A DNA stretch of 37,249 bases from Clostridiaceae bacterium (lineage in GTDB: Bacteria; Bacillota; Clostridia; Saccharofermentanales; DTU023), in the NCBI GenBank assembly GCA_012799825.1, contig JAAZKK010000031.1, forward strand, positions 1 to 37,249. Direction: 5' to 3'. A program made the position numbers and the translations under genes. Below are positions 24,889 to 33,810 of the stretch, one piece after another. The notes below the pieces were generated by a model. The model did no database searches. It saw nothing but the letters and a program-made list of their open reading frames with translations, and was not told where the DNA came from. Numbering within the stretch: position 1 is the stretch's first letter; the number at the start of each line of letters is the position of its first letter.

Positions 24889-25994
24889 CTTCAACCGGCA
24901 TTGCCGATAACGATTTGATTCAGCGCTGTCTTCCTTCGCCTTCGCGGCGTGCATCGGGGCCTTACCCGATGATTGAATGTTTCCAAGAGATTCCCTGTAA
25001 TCCGTGCAGTACTTCGTGTCCTTTTCATGCGATTCTGCCGATGGACTCCATTCATGACATTCCGGTCTTGGATTTTGAAAAATGCACCGGATGCGGTGCA
25101 TGCGCGCGTGTTTGCCCCGGTCTTGCGATTTTCATCATCGATGAAAGTCGCAAGGACGGTACCGGATTGGTCACGTTACCGTACGAATTTTCTCCTCTTC
25201 CTAAAAAAGGGGAGATCGTTTCTACGATGGATCGTGCAGGATGTGTGATCGGAGAGGGTACTGTCGTACGTGCTTCGGCCGGGAGAACATCCGGGACGCC
25301 GCTTGTGACGATCAACGTTCCGATTGAGCAAGTGCATGACGTTCGTTTCTTTTGCAGTAAAGAGCGTGCTGATCGATTTTCGCCTGCGAATGCTTTTGAA
25401 ACAACTGTAGATATGACCATCGTCTCAGTAATTGATAATGATACCGAATTAGATAATGAAGCCGATACCGTAATACCGTCCGATACCGTAATACCGGCTA
25501 TCGTCGAAGATAATATTTGTGCCGGAAAAGAAGAGTTGCTATCCGTATCTAAGAGCAGCGATAACGATAAAAATGAGTGTGGCGATAGCGAACAAATTGA
25601 ATGCGATGACAACGATAAAAATGAGTGTGATGATGACGAACAAATTGAATGCGATGACAACGATAAAAATGAGTGTGACGATAGTGAAATAAATGATCGT
25701 TATGATAATGATATCGATATGGACGATGATGAAGCGATAATCTGCCGTTGTGAGGGGATTACGCGACGCGAGATTCGCGAATTGATTGCGGAAGGGTATA
25801 CGACCGTAGATGAAATCAAACGCATCAGCCGTGCCGGTATGGGCCCTTGTCAATCGAGGACGTGCGGGCCGCTCATCGCCGATGAAATCGCCCGTATGAC
25901 GGGACAGACGCGTGACTCGATTCAGCCTTCGACGCATCGTCCTCCGGTCGTCGCGCAACCAATTTCTTTTTTCACAGGAGGTGACGACGAATGA
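24882..25994 (+). CDS. Ferredoxin-BFD fusion protein with acidic Cys-bearing repeat linker
   Basis: 370 residues from ATG 24882 (AAAGGAG seven bases upstream). Residues 30-80 hold cysteine clusters for [4Fe-4S] binding: MIECFQEIPCNPCSTSCP (C33, C39, C42, C46) and CTGCGACARVCP (C68, C71, C74, C78). A middle domain follows (FSPLPKKGEIVSTMDRAG, to about 170). Then comes a strongly acidic linker of about 100 residues with 16-residue repeats of the type D-D-N-D-K-N-E-C-D-D-D-E-Q-I-E-C. The C-terminus is a BFD-like [2Fe-2S] domain: ICRCEGITRREIRELI and GPCQSRTCG, with Cys-x-Cys and Cys-x4-Cys. So the BFD domain missing from the alpha subunit has been joined to the ferredoxin subunit. It presumably relays electrons within the dehydrogenase complex. 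The next ATG overlaps its stop (ATGA). Confidence 0.85.
   Translation: MLTSTGIADNDLIQRCLPSPSRRASGPYPMIECFQEIPCNPCSTSCPFHAILPMDSIHDIPVLDFEKCTGCGACARVCPGLAIFIIDESRKDGTGLVTLPYEFSPLPKKGEIVSTMDRAGCVIGEGTVVRASAGRTSGTPLVTINVPIEQVHDVRFFCSKERADRFSPANAFETTVDMTIVSVIDNDTELDNEADTVIPSDTVIPAIVEDNICAGKEELLSVSKSSDNDKNECGDSEQIECDDNDKNECDDDEQIECDDNDKNECDDSEINDRYDNDIDMDDDEAIICRCEGITRREIRELIAEGYTTVDEIKRISRAGMGPCQSRTCGPLIADEIARMTGQTRDSIQPSTHRPPVVAQPISFFTGGDDE
25557..25700 (+). repeat. 48-bp in-frame tandem repeats, about three units
   Basis: Units at 25557-25604, 25605-25652 and 25653-25700 (the last diverging at its end) each encode a 16-residue acidic block ending in a Cys (NEC ... IEC). The first two are nearly identical. 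A shorter 18-bp repeat (GATACCGTAATACCG plus three bases, twice) lies just upstream near 25463-25498. Such repeats change number easily by slippage in steps of 16 residues without frame loss. Confidence 0.85.
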
Positions 25995-27145
25995 TCCTTC
26001 CAAAAACAGCTTCAGTCGTAATTGTAGGCGGAGGCGTATCCGGTTGTTCAATTGCGTGGAATCTGGCGCATCGCGGCGTGAAGGACATCGTCCTTCTGGA
26101 GAAAGAGACACTCGCAAACGGTTCAACAGGACGTTGCGGCGCGGGTATTCGCATGCAATGGGGTGCCGAAATGAACTCACATCTCGCGCAATATTCAGTG
26201 CGTTTTTTTGAAAAAGCCAATGAAACGCTGGAGTATGAGCGAGATATTGAGTTTGATCAGAGCGGTTATTTGATCGTAGCGGCCAATGAAAAAGAAGCGG
26301 TACAATTCAAAAAGAACGTCGCGTTGCAGAATCGTCTTGGCATTCCTACGGTCTATCTTACGCCGAAGGAGGCGCAAGAGATCGTACCGATTATCGATAC
26401 ATCACAGTTCGTCGCGGCAACGTTCTGCCCTGAAGACGGCCATCTCAATCCATTCCATACGACAGAAGCGTTCGCGAAGTCGGCGGAAAGACTGGGTGTC
26501 AAGATATTTAAACATACCGAGGTAACGGGGATAGACGTAAACCAAGGGCGCATAGAGGCTGTTGAAACATCGCGCGGGCGCATCAGTACGGACACTGTTG
26601 TTGTCGCTGCCGGAGGCTGGTCGAAGGAGATTGGCGCCATGGCGGGCGTCGATATTCCGATCTATGCTCAGCGGCATCAGATACTCGTGACGGAACCTCT
26701 TGAGCCTGTGCTCGGTCCTATGGTGATGGGGTTTGATTACAACATCTACATTCAGCAAGTGCCGCACGGGTCGATCATTATGGGTCGGAGCGATAACACG
26801 GAGCCTCGTGACTTTCGCGTCACATCAGGATGGCGCTTTACCGAGGAGATGACAGAGACATGTTCAAAACTTCTCCCGCCTTTGTCGCAGGTGAACATCA
26901 TCCGGCAGTGGTCGGGTCATTACTGTATGACAGAAGACGCGCAGCCGATCTATGGTCCTGTTCCGGAAGTAAATGGCATGTACCTCGCGTGCGGATTCTC
27001 CGGGCATGGGTTTATGCTGGCTCCTGCAACCGGCCAGCTGATCACGGATATGATCCTTGGAGAACCATTGACGATTGATGTATCAAATCTTGATGTCGGG
27101 CGGTTCCAACGCGGAGAGTTGGTCTTTGAAAGTTCTGTTGTTTAA
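25991..27145 (+). CDS. DAO-family FAD oxidoreductase, beta-type catalytic subunit
   Basis: 384 residues; ATG overlaps the preceding stop (ATGA). It has an N-terminal FAD motif VVIVGGGVSGCSIAWNLA, then STGRCGAGIRMQWG (the flavin-contact region of the DAO family), and the C-terminal CGFSGHGFMLAPATGQLITD typical of sarcosine oxidase beta, HcnC and the beta subunit of dye-linked proline dehydrogenase. It should hold the amino-acid-oxidising site. The linkage with pruA and with the [2Fe-2S], HcnB-like and ferredoxin subunits makes L-proline (to P5C) the most probable substrate; D-hydroxyproline or sarcosine are alternatives. It is the last gene of the operon. Confidence 0.88.
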   Translation: MILPKTASVVIVGGGVSGCSIAWNLAHRGVKDIVLLEKETLANGSTGRCGAGIRMQWGAEMNSHLAQYSVRFFEKANETLEYERDIEFDQSGYLIVAANEKEAVQFKKNVALQNRLGIPTVYLTPKEAQEIVPIIDTSQFVAATFCPEDGHLNPFHTTEAFAKSAERLGVKIFKHTEVTGIDVNQGRIEAVETSRGRISTDTVVVAAGGWSKEIGAMAGVDIPIYAQRHQILVTEPLEPVLGPMVMGFDYNIYIQQVPHGSIIMGRSDNTEPRDFRVTSGWRFTEEMTETCSKLLPPLSQVNIIRQWSGHYCMTEDAQPIYGPVPEVNGMYLACGFSGHGFMLAPATGQLITDMILGEPLTIDVSNLDVGRFQRGELVFESSVV

Positions 27146-27588
27146 TAAATATAAAAAACGATCTTTGCTGAGTAATTTGGTAAAAAACGAAAGATGAAGA
27201 GCATAGATAAAAATATGCCACACTCCGTAAGTATTTTTTAATAGAAAAATTGCGGTTAAAGCAACTGATGACTTGAAGACATAGTGACAAGACGACCGTA
27301 ACTTAATTTTTTAACTTCTATACTGCATGAAGTATTGCAAACAAAAAGGGTGATCTTCGAAAAGACACCCTTTTTGTTTGTGAGTTGATTTCAATGACTG
27401 TTCGCGTTTGATCGAACTGATTTCTGTCTTGGGCGTTCTATTGTCAATTCTCGTCTTTAATCAGAGTTGTTCATGACATTGTTTTAAACGCTGTTCTTAC
27501 GAAATCTTTGATGTCGTGAGCGAACCGTCTATTAAATGTGTCAAATTCCTTCAGTGACAGAAAAACGCTGTACTGTGTAGTAACTTAC
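27146..27588. other. Intergenic region between convergent operons
   Basis: Apart from the strong bidirectional terminator at 27338-27380 I see nothing in it: no frame with a start and ribosome binding site, no tRNA-like fold and no clear second terminator for the minus-strand gene that ends at 27589. Confidence 0.5.
27338..27380. terminator. Bidirectional intrinsic terminator
   Basis: CAAACAAAAAGGGTG and CACCCTTTTTGTTTG form a perfect 15-bp stem around a 13-base loop. The T-rich arm gives a tail in either direction. It ends the proline operon and can also stop minus-strand transcripts from the 5'-nucleotidase gene. Confidence 0.9.
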
Positions 27589-29481
27589 TTAGCCTTCTAC
27601 TTCTTTCTTGCGTTCGGTGACATAGGCCACAGAGAGCGCAGCGCCGATCAGGAGCAGTGTCACGCCTACCCAGATGTCGGATGACGTTTCTCCCGTCGCG
27701 GGGAAGCCCTCTTGAGGCGCGACGACGATGCGTCCGTCGCCGTTTTCATCGGAGTATTTGTTAGGTACTGTTCCGCCGAGACCGTCCTTGAGATATGCGC
27801 AGATCACGTCGACGTCGATGACATCATTCTTGCTTGAGATGATCCGCTCATCGTCCTTGAACATCGTCATTCCGTCGCCCATGCTTTCAGAATAATAGGC
27901 GTTGATGACTAGGATGTATGTCGCGTCAGGATCGATGTCCTTGTCGCCGATTTTCACGTCATAGACACGGAAGTCGCCGTCGGCATACGTGCCGTCAACC
28001 TTTTCGAACATGCCCTTGTCGTCCGTCACAACTTTGGACGCCTTTGTAGGATCGATTTTGTACGTAAGACCGCTTGCGACAATAAAGCCTCCGCACTCCT
28101 TGTCGGGCAGCATACGAGCGCCCATTTCAAGAGCTTCCAGGATGTGCTGTCCGGTCGTTTTGATTTGGGTTACACGAGTGGCCCAAGGCATAACGGCGAG
28201 GATATGGCCGTACTGGATGTCGCCCTCTCCAATATTTGCACGGATCGATCCGCCGTTGAGGAAAGCAACGTCAGCTTTCTGGAATCCTTCGAGGTTGGGG
28301 TCATTGTTGGCATACCAGAGGTAGCCGTCCGTCAGGAAGTCGCCCATATTGGTGTCTTGCTTGCGAACCATGCGGTCGCCGGTTTCGCTATTATAAATGC
28401 ACAGATCGAACGGAGTGCTGCCATAGACAGTCTCAAGATATGCGTATTCAGCTTCGACTTTCTTGACTTTTTCGTCCATATTCTTATATGCCTCAGAGGC
28501 TTTCTGCTCGTCCGTGACTTTATTGATGAGATTGGAGCTTGCACTGATGGTGCCGTCAGCGGCAACGGAAAGCTTGAGTGCGCCTAAATTATTGAGTTTT
28601 GAACCTGTAGATGTCAGCAGGACATTTTCTCCGGCTTTGTTCTTGACATTTTCACCAGGGATGATGCTGTGGGCGTGACCGTCTAGAACAACTCCTGCGC
28701 CTTCGGTGTTTGCGATAACGTCTCTTGACGACCAGCCGGCCTCGACGCCTGTATCACCAAGGTGACTCAAAATAATGACGTAATTAGCGCCGTCAGTTTT
28801 GCATGCGTCGATGTTGTCTTGAACACTTTTATAGAGATCGGCTGGTTCTTCTTGGAAAGTGTAGATAAAATTGCCTTCGTCATCTTGGAAGAATTTAGGC
28901 GAGCCTTTTGAAATGCTCTCAGGTGTATCCACGCCAACAAAACCGATTTTCACTTCTTTGCTGTCAATGGTGAAGGTCTGAACGTCGTATGCTTTGGGTA
29001 AGACGAGGTTGCCGTCAAGATCGGTAAAGTTGCAGCAAATGTAGTTTAGGCTGCTGGCATTGATTATGTCGATAAAGGAGTCCAGTCCGAAGTCAAACTC
29101 ATGGTTGCCGGGAACGCAGATATCGTAGCCCAGTTCCTCCATCAATTTTATGGAATTTTCGCCTTTTGTGTCGGTGTCAATGGCAGAACCCTGTATGGAG
29201 TCACCCACATCGACGAGCAATACCGCGCCGGCAAGGCCTTCTGCTTCACCCATAATACCGGCTACACCGGCGTAGCCAAGACAGTTCTCGCTGGTGCCGT
29301 GGATCATGCTGCGATCACTGACACCTCCGTGGACATCATTGGTATAGAACACCACAATATCGCTTTTGGCTAAACCGATATCAGCTAAAGTGACCTCATC
29401 GGCAGCGAATGCGGTCAGCGGCATGGCTAAAAACATGACAGCGACCAAAAGAAATAACATGGTTTTCTTTAAGTGTTTCAT
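27589..29481 (-). CDS. Secreted, wall-anchored 5'-nucleotidase / UDP-sugar hydrolase family
   Basis: 630 residues from ATG 29481, just after AGGAGG. A signal peptide is clear (KHLKKTMLFLLVAVMFLAM, cleavage after AFA near residue 26). The metallophosphoesterase domain has YTNDVHGG (D49, H51), VDVGDSIQG (D91-D94), PGNHEFDFG (125-128 GNHE), LSHLG and DGHAHS; the C-terminal nucleotidase domain has NGGSIRANI. The protein ends in FPATG (593-597), a hydrophobic stretch and ERKKE, a sortase sorting signal with F in place of L. It would dephosphorylate extracellular nucleotides to release nucleosides and phosphate at the cell surface. Three PhoP-box-like repeats lie upstream, suggesting induction by phosphate limitation. 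Monocistronic, convergent with the proline operon. Confidence 0.92.
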   Translation of the reverse strand: MKHLKKTMLFLLVAVMFLAMPLTAFAADEVTLADIGLAKSDIVVFYTNDVHGGVSDRSMIHGTSENCLGYAGVAGIMGEAEGLAGAVLLVDVGDSIQGSAIDTDTKGENSIKLMEELGYDICVPGNHEFDFGLDSFIDIINASSLNYICCNFTDLDGNLVLPKAYDVQTFTIDSKEVKIGFVGVDTPESISKGSPKFFQDDEGNFIYTFQEEPADLYKSVQDNIDACKTDGANYVIILSHLGDTGVEAGWSSRDVIANTEGAGVVLDGHAHSIIPGENVKNKAGENVLLTSTGSKLNNLGALKLSVAADGTISASSNLINKVTDEQKASEAYKNMDEKVKKVEAEYAYLETVYGSTPFDLCIYNSETGDRMVRKQDTNMGDFLTDGYLWYANNDPNLEGFQKADVAFLNGGSIRANIGEGDIQYGHILAVMPWATRVTQIKTTGQHILEALEMGARMLPDKECGGFIVASGLTYKIDPTKASKVVTDDKGMFEKVDGTYADGDFRVYDVKIGDKDIDPDATYILVINAYYSESMGDGMTMFKDDERIISSKNDVIDVDVICAYLKDGLGGTVPNKYSDENGDGRIVVAPQEGFPATGETSSDIWVGVTLLLIGAALSVAYVTERKKEVEG

Positions 29482-29544
29482 AGTACCTCCTATACAATTA
29501 GCACAAAAAGTCGTCGCAAATATTGCGATCATTTAGTTAGTTAT

Positions 29545-29550
29545 ATTTTA
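29545..29550 (-). promoter_or_regulatory. Candidate extended -10 of the 5'-nucleotidase gene
   Basis: Minus-strand TGGTAAAAT contains TAAAAT (29550-29545) with an upstream TG, an extended -10 layout; the -35 position is poor (TATTTA), which would fit dependence on an activator bound further upstream. Alternative: TTGACA at 29598-29593 with a -10 19 bp on. Confidence 0.35.
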
Positions 29551-29592
29551 CCATAAGTTACGCTTGATAAATACTGAATTAACGGATAACGT

Positions 29593-29620
29593 TGTCAAGT
29601 TCAAGTCAATTTCATGTTAA
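29593..29620 (-). promoter_or_regulatory. Pho-box-like triple repeat (PhoP site candidate)
   Basis: On the minus strand TTAACA (29620-29615), TTGACT (29609-29604) and TTGACA (29598-29593) follow each other with an exact 11-bp period. PhoP in Bacillus binds TTAACA-like hexamers repeated every 11 bp. The block lies 110-140 bp ahead of the start codon of a phosphate-releasing 5'-nucleotidase. Confidence 0.55.
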
Positions 29621-29778
29621 TTTACGGGAAGATGCCATTCATTCCTGTTGTAGAGAATGGATGACTGAAGAAGCTTTGCCGTTTCGGGTTACCGCCTCGG
29701 GCTTCTAATCAGTTGTTCAGGCGATATGAAATGTATATAATAATCATTGTTGTTTTTTGAAGGGAGCTTTGGCGCGAG

Positions 29779-31524
29779 GTGATTCGTGAACTAACACGCC
29801 ATATTAAAGAATATAAGACATCAGCGATTATTACGCCGTTTCTAGTGTTAGGAGAGGTGCTCATCGAGATCACCATTCCTTTTCTTATTTCACGATTGAT
29901 AACTGAAGTGATGTACGGAACGGAACAGAGCGCTTTGTTGCGGTATGGTCTGATTCTCGCTATTTGCGCTCTTATGTCCCTCACGCTCGGTACGCTGGCC
30001 GGATTTTCTAGTGCTAAAGCGTCCGCGGGGCTCGCGAAAAATTTGCGCCGAGCGCTTTTTGAAAATATACAGAAGTTCTCATTTTCGAATGTTGACCGTT
30101 TTGAAACGTCGTCATTGATCACGCGTCTTACGACCGATGTGGAATTTGTCCGCCAAGCTTTTATGCTGACGATCAGAACGGCGATACGTGCGCCTTTTAT
30201 GCTCGTTTTTGCCTTCATTATGGGATTTGTGATCGGCGGAAAGTTGGCTTGGATTTTCTGTTTCACAGTACCGATTCTTGGCTTTGGTCTCTGGCGCGGG
30301 ATTAGGACGACACTTCCTCTTTTTAAAAAATTATTCCGGAAGTACGACAAACTCAACCTTGCCGTTCAGGAGAACGTGAAGGGGATGCGCGTCGTGAAAT
30401 CGTTTGTCCGTGAAAAAAATGAGATCAAACGCTTTTCAGCGGCATCGGAAGATCTTAAGCAAGATTTTACCCGCATAGAACGTATTATTGCGTTGCTCGA
30501 TCCTTTGATGCAATTTTGTCTCAACGTCGTGATGGTCGTAATTTTGTCGTACGGTTCGTATCTTGTCATCAGTACACGCGGTCTTGATTTCGATGTCGGG
30601 CAGATATCTGCTCTTCTGACGTATAGCTTCATGATGCTTATGAGCTTGATGATGCTCTCGATGGTTCTTGCGATGTTGGTCATGGCACAGGAGTCGGGAC
30701 GACGCATTGTTGAGGTATTAAATGAGGAGAGCGATCTTCTCAACGCGTCGAACCCGCGTCATGAGGTAGCGGATGGTTCCGTCGTATTTGATAACGTCTG
30801 CTTTAAGTACGCAAAAGACGCAGAGCGCTTTGCATTGGAGAATATCAATCTTAAGATCCGCTCAGGAGAGGTAATTGGCGTAATCGGTGCGACAGGATCA
30901 GCTAAGTCAACGCTCGTTCAGTTAATTCCGCGTCTCTACGATGTGACCTCAGGCGCCGTCCTAGTAGGCGGCGTCGATGTGCGAGATTACGATCTTGAAA
31001 CGCTTCGTCGCTCCGTCGCGATGGTGCTGCAAAAGAATGTGCTCTTTTCCGGCACGATTGCGGAGAACCTTCGCTGGGGCGATCCAAACGCGACAGACGA
31101 GATGCTTCAAGAGGCCTGCAAGATGGCTCAGGCGCACGATTTTATAACGCGCTTTCCAGAAGGGTACGATACATTTATTGAGCAAGGCGGATCGAACGTA
31201 TCCGGCGGACAGAATCAGCGTATCTGCATCGCCCGAGCACTGCTTGCGCGACCGAAAGTTCTGATATTGGACGACTCCACCAGTGCCATCGATACACAGA
31301 CGGATGCCAAAATTCGTGCCGCACTGCGTTCTTATATCCCGGAAACAACGAAGATCATTATTGCGCAACGTTTAGCTTCCGTTCAAGATGCAGACTGCAT
31401 TGTTGTCATGAACGACGGTCGCATTGATGCTGTCGGTTCGCACGATGAGCTATTTTATACCAACGACATCTACCGCGAAATCTATGAATCGCAGACGCGC
31501 GCAGAGGTTCTCCATGGTCAATAA
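29779..31524 (+). CDS. ABC exporter half-transporter, subunit with degenerate ATP site
   Basis: 581 residues from GTG 29779, with AGGGAG 12 bases upstream. Six membrane helices occupy about 1-310; the nucleotide-binding domain follows. The Walker A reads GATGSAKS (370-377), with Ala375 where Gly is usual; the signature is VSGGQ (474-478); the Walker B is LILDDSTSAID, with Asp499 where the catalytic Glu is usual. Heterodimeric exporters (BmrCD, LmrCD type) pair one such degenerate subunit with a canonical one, which is the next gene here, overlapping by 11 bp. The substrate is unknown; drug or lipid export is typical. A 297-bp divergent promoter region separates it from the 5'-nucleotidase gene. 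Confidence 0.88.
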   Translation: MIRELTRHIKEYKTSAIITPFLVLGEVLIEITIPFLISRLITEVMYGTEQSALLRYGLILAICALMSLTLGTLAGFSSAKASAGLAKNLRRALFENIQKFSFSNVDRFETSSLITRLTTDVEFVRQAFMLTIRTAIRAPFMLVFAFIMGFVIGGKLAWIFCFTVPILGFGLWRGIRTTLPLFKKLFRKYDKLNLAVQENVKGMRVVKSFVREKNEIKRFSAASEDLKQDFTRIERIIALLDPLMQFCLNVVMVVILSYGSYLVISTRGLDFDVGQISALLTYSFMMLMSLMMLSMVLAMLVMAQESGRRIVEVLNEESDLLNASNPRHEVADGSVVFDNVCFKYAKDAERFALENINLKIRSGEVIGVIGATGSAKSTLVQLIPRLYDVTSGAVLVGGVDVRDYDLETLRRSVAMVLQKNVLFSGTIAENLRWGDPNATDEMLQEACKMAQAHDFITRFPEGYDTFIEQGGSNVSGGQNQRICIARALLARPKVLILDDSTSAIDTQTDAKIRAALRSYIPETTKIIIAQRLASVQDADCIVVMNDGRIDAVGSHDELFYTNDIYREIYESQTRAEVLHGQ

Positions 31525-33436
31525 AAGTGCGCAGAGAACCTCCGTGGACAATAAGAGAGGGAAAGGGACGATTCGTCGACTTTTTTCGATGATGCGTTCT
31601 TTCTACCCGGTGTTTTTGCCGCTTACGCTTGTCAGCATTGTTGCGTCGTCCGTCGTGTCAACGCTTCCTTCTCTTTTCATGCAAAGAGTGATCTCGATCA
31701 TTGAGGCGACTTGGATGACAGGAACTTGGGACGAGGTAAAGGGCGATATTTTGTCTTCAATCGGTTTGCTAGTCGTGCTCTATATTATCTCCATTTCTTT
31801 GACAGCACTCTACACGCAGCTCGTGGCGATCATGTCGCACGGTGTATTAGATAAACTTCGCATGTCGCTTTTCTCACATATGCAGACGTTGCCGGTGTCG
31901 TATTTTGACCGTTACTCTTTCGGCGATATCATGAGCCATTACACCAACGATATTGATACTCTGCGCCAAGTCATCTCTCGAAGTCTTCCGAATTTTATAC
32001 AGGCAAGTTTCGTTATTATTTCGATTTTTTGGATCATGCTGTACTTCAGTTTCTGGCTGACGCTTATCGTACTTGGCGGCGTTCTGATCATGTTCTTCAT
32101 CGTTCGTATAATAAGCGGAGGAGTGGGTAAGTATTTTAGGTTGCGACAGCAATCAATGGGTGAAACGGAAGGTTTTGTCGAAGAGGCGATCACCGGTCTC
32201 AAGGTAGTCAAGGTTTTCTGTCATGAAGAGCAGATGATTGCCGATTTTAGCAAACACAATGAGTTCCTCGAAGAGACATCAAGAAAGGCAAGCAGTTACG
32301 CGAATATTCTCGGCCCGATTTTGAACAACGTCGGCAATCTTCTCTATGTTTTTGTCGCGCTTATCGGAAGTGCATTGTTGCTTTCCGGTGTACGCAATGT
32401 GAGTCTTTCAGGTTTGCCTTTGAGTCTTAGTATTGTGGTGCCGTTTCTTAACATGACGAAACGCTTTGTTGGCAATATTAATCAGGTTTCGCAACAGGTC
32501 AACGTACTTGTAGCGGGAATTGCCGGTGTGGAACGTGTCTTTAAGATGATGGATGAACCTTCTGAAGAAGACCACGGCTGTGTCACATTGGTGAATGCTT
32601 GTTTTGATGAGGAAGGTGAACTGAAGTCTTGTGAAGAACGAAGCGGTCTTTGGGCGTGGAAAAAGTGCGGGTCTCCAGAAGAGGACGTTACGTACACAAA
32701 ACTTTGTGGCGATGTTCGTATGGAGCATGTCGATTTTTCATATGTTGAAGGTCAGACGGTTCTACATGATATCTCTCTTTACGCGAAACCAGGTCAAAAA
32801 GTGGCGTTTGTGGGTTCGACAGGCGCAGGGAAGACGACGGTCACCAATCTGCTTAACCGCTTTTACGGCATTGACAAAGGTCAAATCCGCTACGACGGGA
32901 TCGATATCCGTGACATACGTAAACCGGATTTGCGACGCGCCATCGGCATGGTGCTCCAAGACACGAACCTTTTTACGGGAACGGTCATGGACAATATTCG
33001 CTTTGGCCGACTTGACGCAACCGATGACGAATGCATTGCGATGGCCAAGCTTGCCGGTGCACACGAATTCATTACACGGCTCCCGGAGGGTTATCAGACG
33101 TGGATCACCGAAAATGGCGCCAACCTGTCACAAGGCCAACGACAATTGCTCTCCATCGCACGCGCCGCGGTGGCCGATCCGCCCGTCATGATTCTCGATG
33201 AAGCGACGTCTTCGATCGATACACGCACTGAAGCGCTGGTGCAGCGTGGTATGGACGCCCTGATGAAAGACAGGACGGTGTTCATCATCGCGCATCGCCT
33301 CTCTACCGTCAGAAATGCCAATGTCATCATTGTTCTTGAAGACGGACGAATCATTGAGCGCGGCACGCACGACGACTTGATTTTGCAAAAAGGGAAATAC
33401 TACGCGCTATACACCGGCACTCTTGAGCTTGACTGA
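31514..33436 (+). CDS. ABC exporter half-transporter, canonical ATPase subunit
   Basis: 640 residues from ATG 31514, after AGAGG; an ORF extension further upstream overlaps the partner gene and is not used. A cytoplasmic lead (about 25 residues) precedes six membrane helices. The nucleotide-binding domain has Walker A GSTGAGKT (434-441), signature LSQGQ (538-542) and Walker B VMILDEATS with Glu563 in place. Between the membrane part and the ATPase is an insert of about 40 residues (CFDEEGELKSCEERSGLWAW and following), a feature seen in clostridial partners of this type. It forms the heterodimer with the preceding subunit, whose overlapping stop ensures equal production. Confidence 0.9.
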   Translation: MVNKSAQRTSVDNKRGKGTIRRLFSMMRSFYPVFLPLTLVSIVASSVVSTLPSLFMQRVISIIEATWMTGTWDEVKGDILSSIGLLVVLYIISISLTALYTQLVAIMSHGVLDKLRMSLFSHMQTLPVSYFDRYSFGDIMSHYTNDIDTLRQVISRSLPNFIQASFVIISIFWIMLYFSFWLTLIVLGGVLIMFFIVRIISGGVGKYFRLRQQSMGETEGFVEEAITGLKVVKVFCHEEQMIADFSKHNEFLEETSRKASSYANILGPILNNVGNLLYVFVALIGSALLLSGVRNVSLSGLPLSLSIVVPFLNMTKRFVGNINQVSQQVNVLVAGIAGVERVFKMMDEPSEEDHGCVTLVNACFDEEGELKSCEERSGLWAWKKCGSPEEDVTYTKLCGDVRMEHVDFSYVEGQTVLHDISLYAKPGQKVAFVGSTGAGKTTVTNLLNRFYGIDKGQIRYDGIDIRDIRKPDLRRAIGMVLQDTNLFTGTVMDNIRFGRLDATDDECIAMAKLAGAHEFITRLPEGYQTWITENGANLSQGQRQLLSIARAAVADPPVMILDEATSSIDTRTEALVQRGMDALMKDRTVFIIAHRLSTVRNANVIIVLEDGRIIERGTHDDLILQKGKYYALYTGTLELD

Positions 33437-33660
33437 TCTTGACGAGACTTAGGATCTAATGCCGCCATCTGTTCGTTAGGGATAAGAAGCGGTGCATCCT
33501 TGTAGAGAGCACGCGTAGGCATCAGTATTTGCATTATAGAGCGCAGGCAAATATTAGTGTTTGCATTTCGCCGCCGGATAACTTGGACAGCATCAGGGTG
33601 TATTTTTCTCTCATGGTGATGAAGCACCTTATAGTAGTTTTTGACTGCAAGCACAACCTG
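33437..33660 (-). pseudogene. Remnant of an ABC transporter ATPase domain
   Basis: On the minus strand, broken pieces of an ABC nucleotide-binding domain can be read: YTLMLSKLSGGEMQTLIFAC (signature LSGGE, around 33,570-33,580), then a stop, then in another frame ALYKDAPLLIPNEQMAALDP followed by KSRQDQ (around 33,440-33,510). In intact proteins these join as signature, ...ALYKDAP..L.DEPT-ALDP. Here the Walker B (LLxxDEPT) has become LLIPNEQM and frames are shifted. It is an old fragment, opposite in strand to the intact exporter, and not a gene today. No Walker A is left. Confidence 0.65.
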
Positions 33661-33810
33661 TAGTTGTGTTCATTGTAACGTAATAGTTGATAAGGGTTTG
33701 CAGTATAACGCTGTCATGAAAATGTACCGTTCAGTAACTGTTAGATATGTTCTATGTGTGTTAACCGATATGATGTAAAATCGAAATATCGACACAGGAG
33801 AGTATTAGTC
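33661..33810. other. Promoter region of the uracil-DNA glycosylase gene
   Basis: No coding sequence. Several -10-like stretches (TATAAC near 33700, GTAAAAT near 33776) are present without well-placed -35 hexamers. Confidence 0.3.

Noticed and set aside
25539-26180. Long minus-strand frames opposite the ferredoxin-BFD and DAO genes
   Set aside because: Shadows caused by the repeat linker and biased codon use of the sense genes; they have no binding sites.
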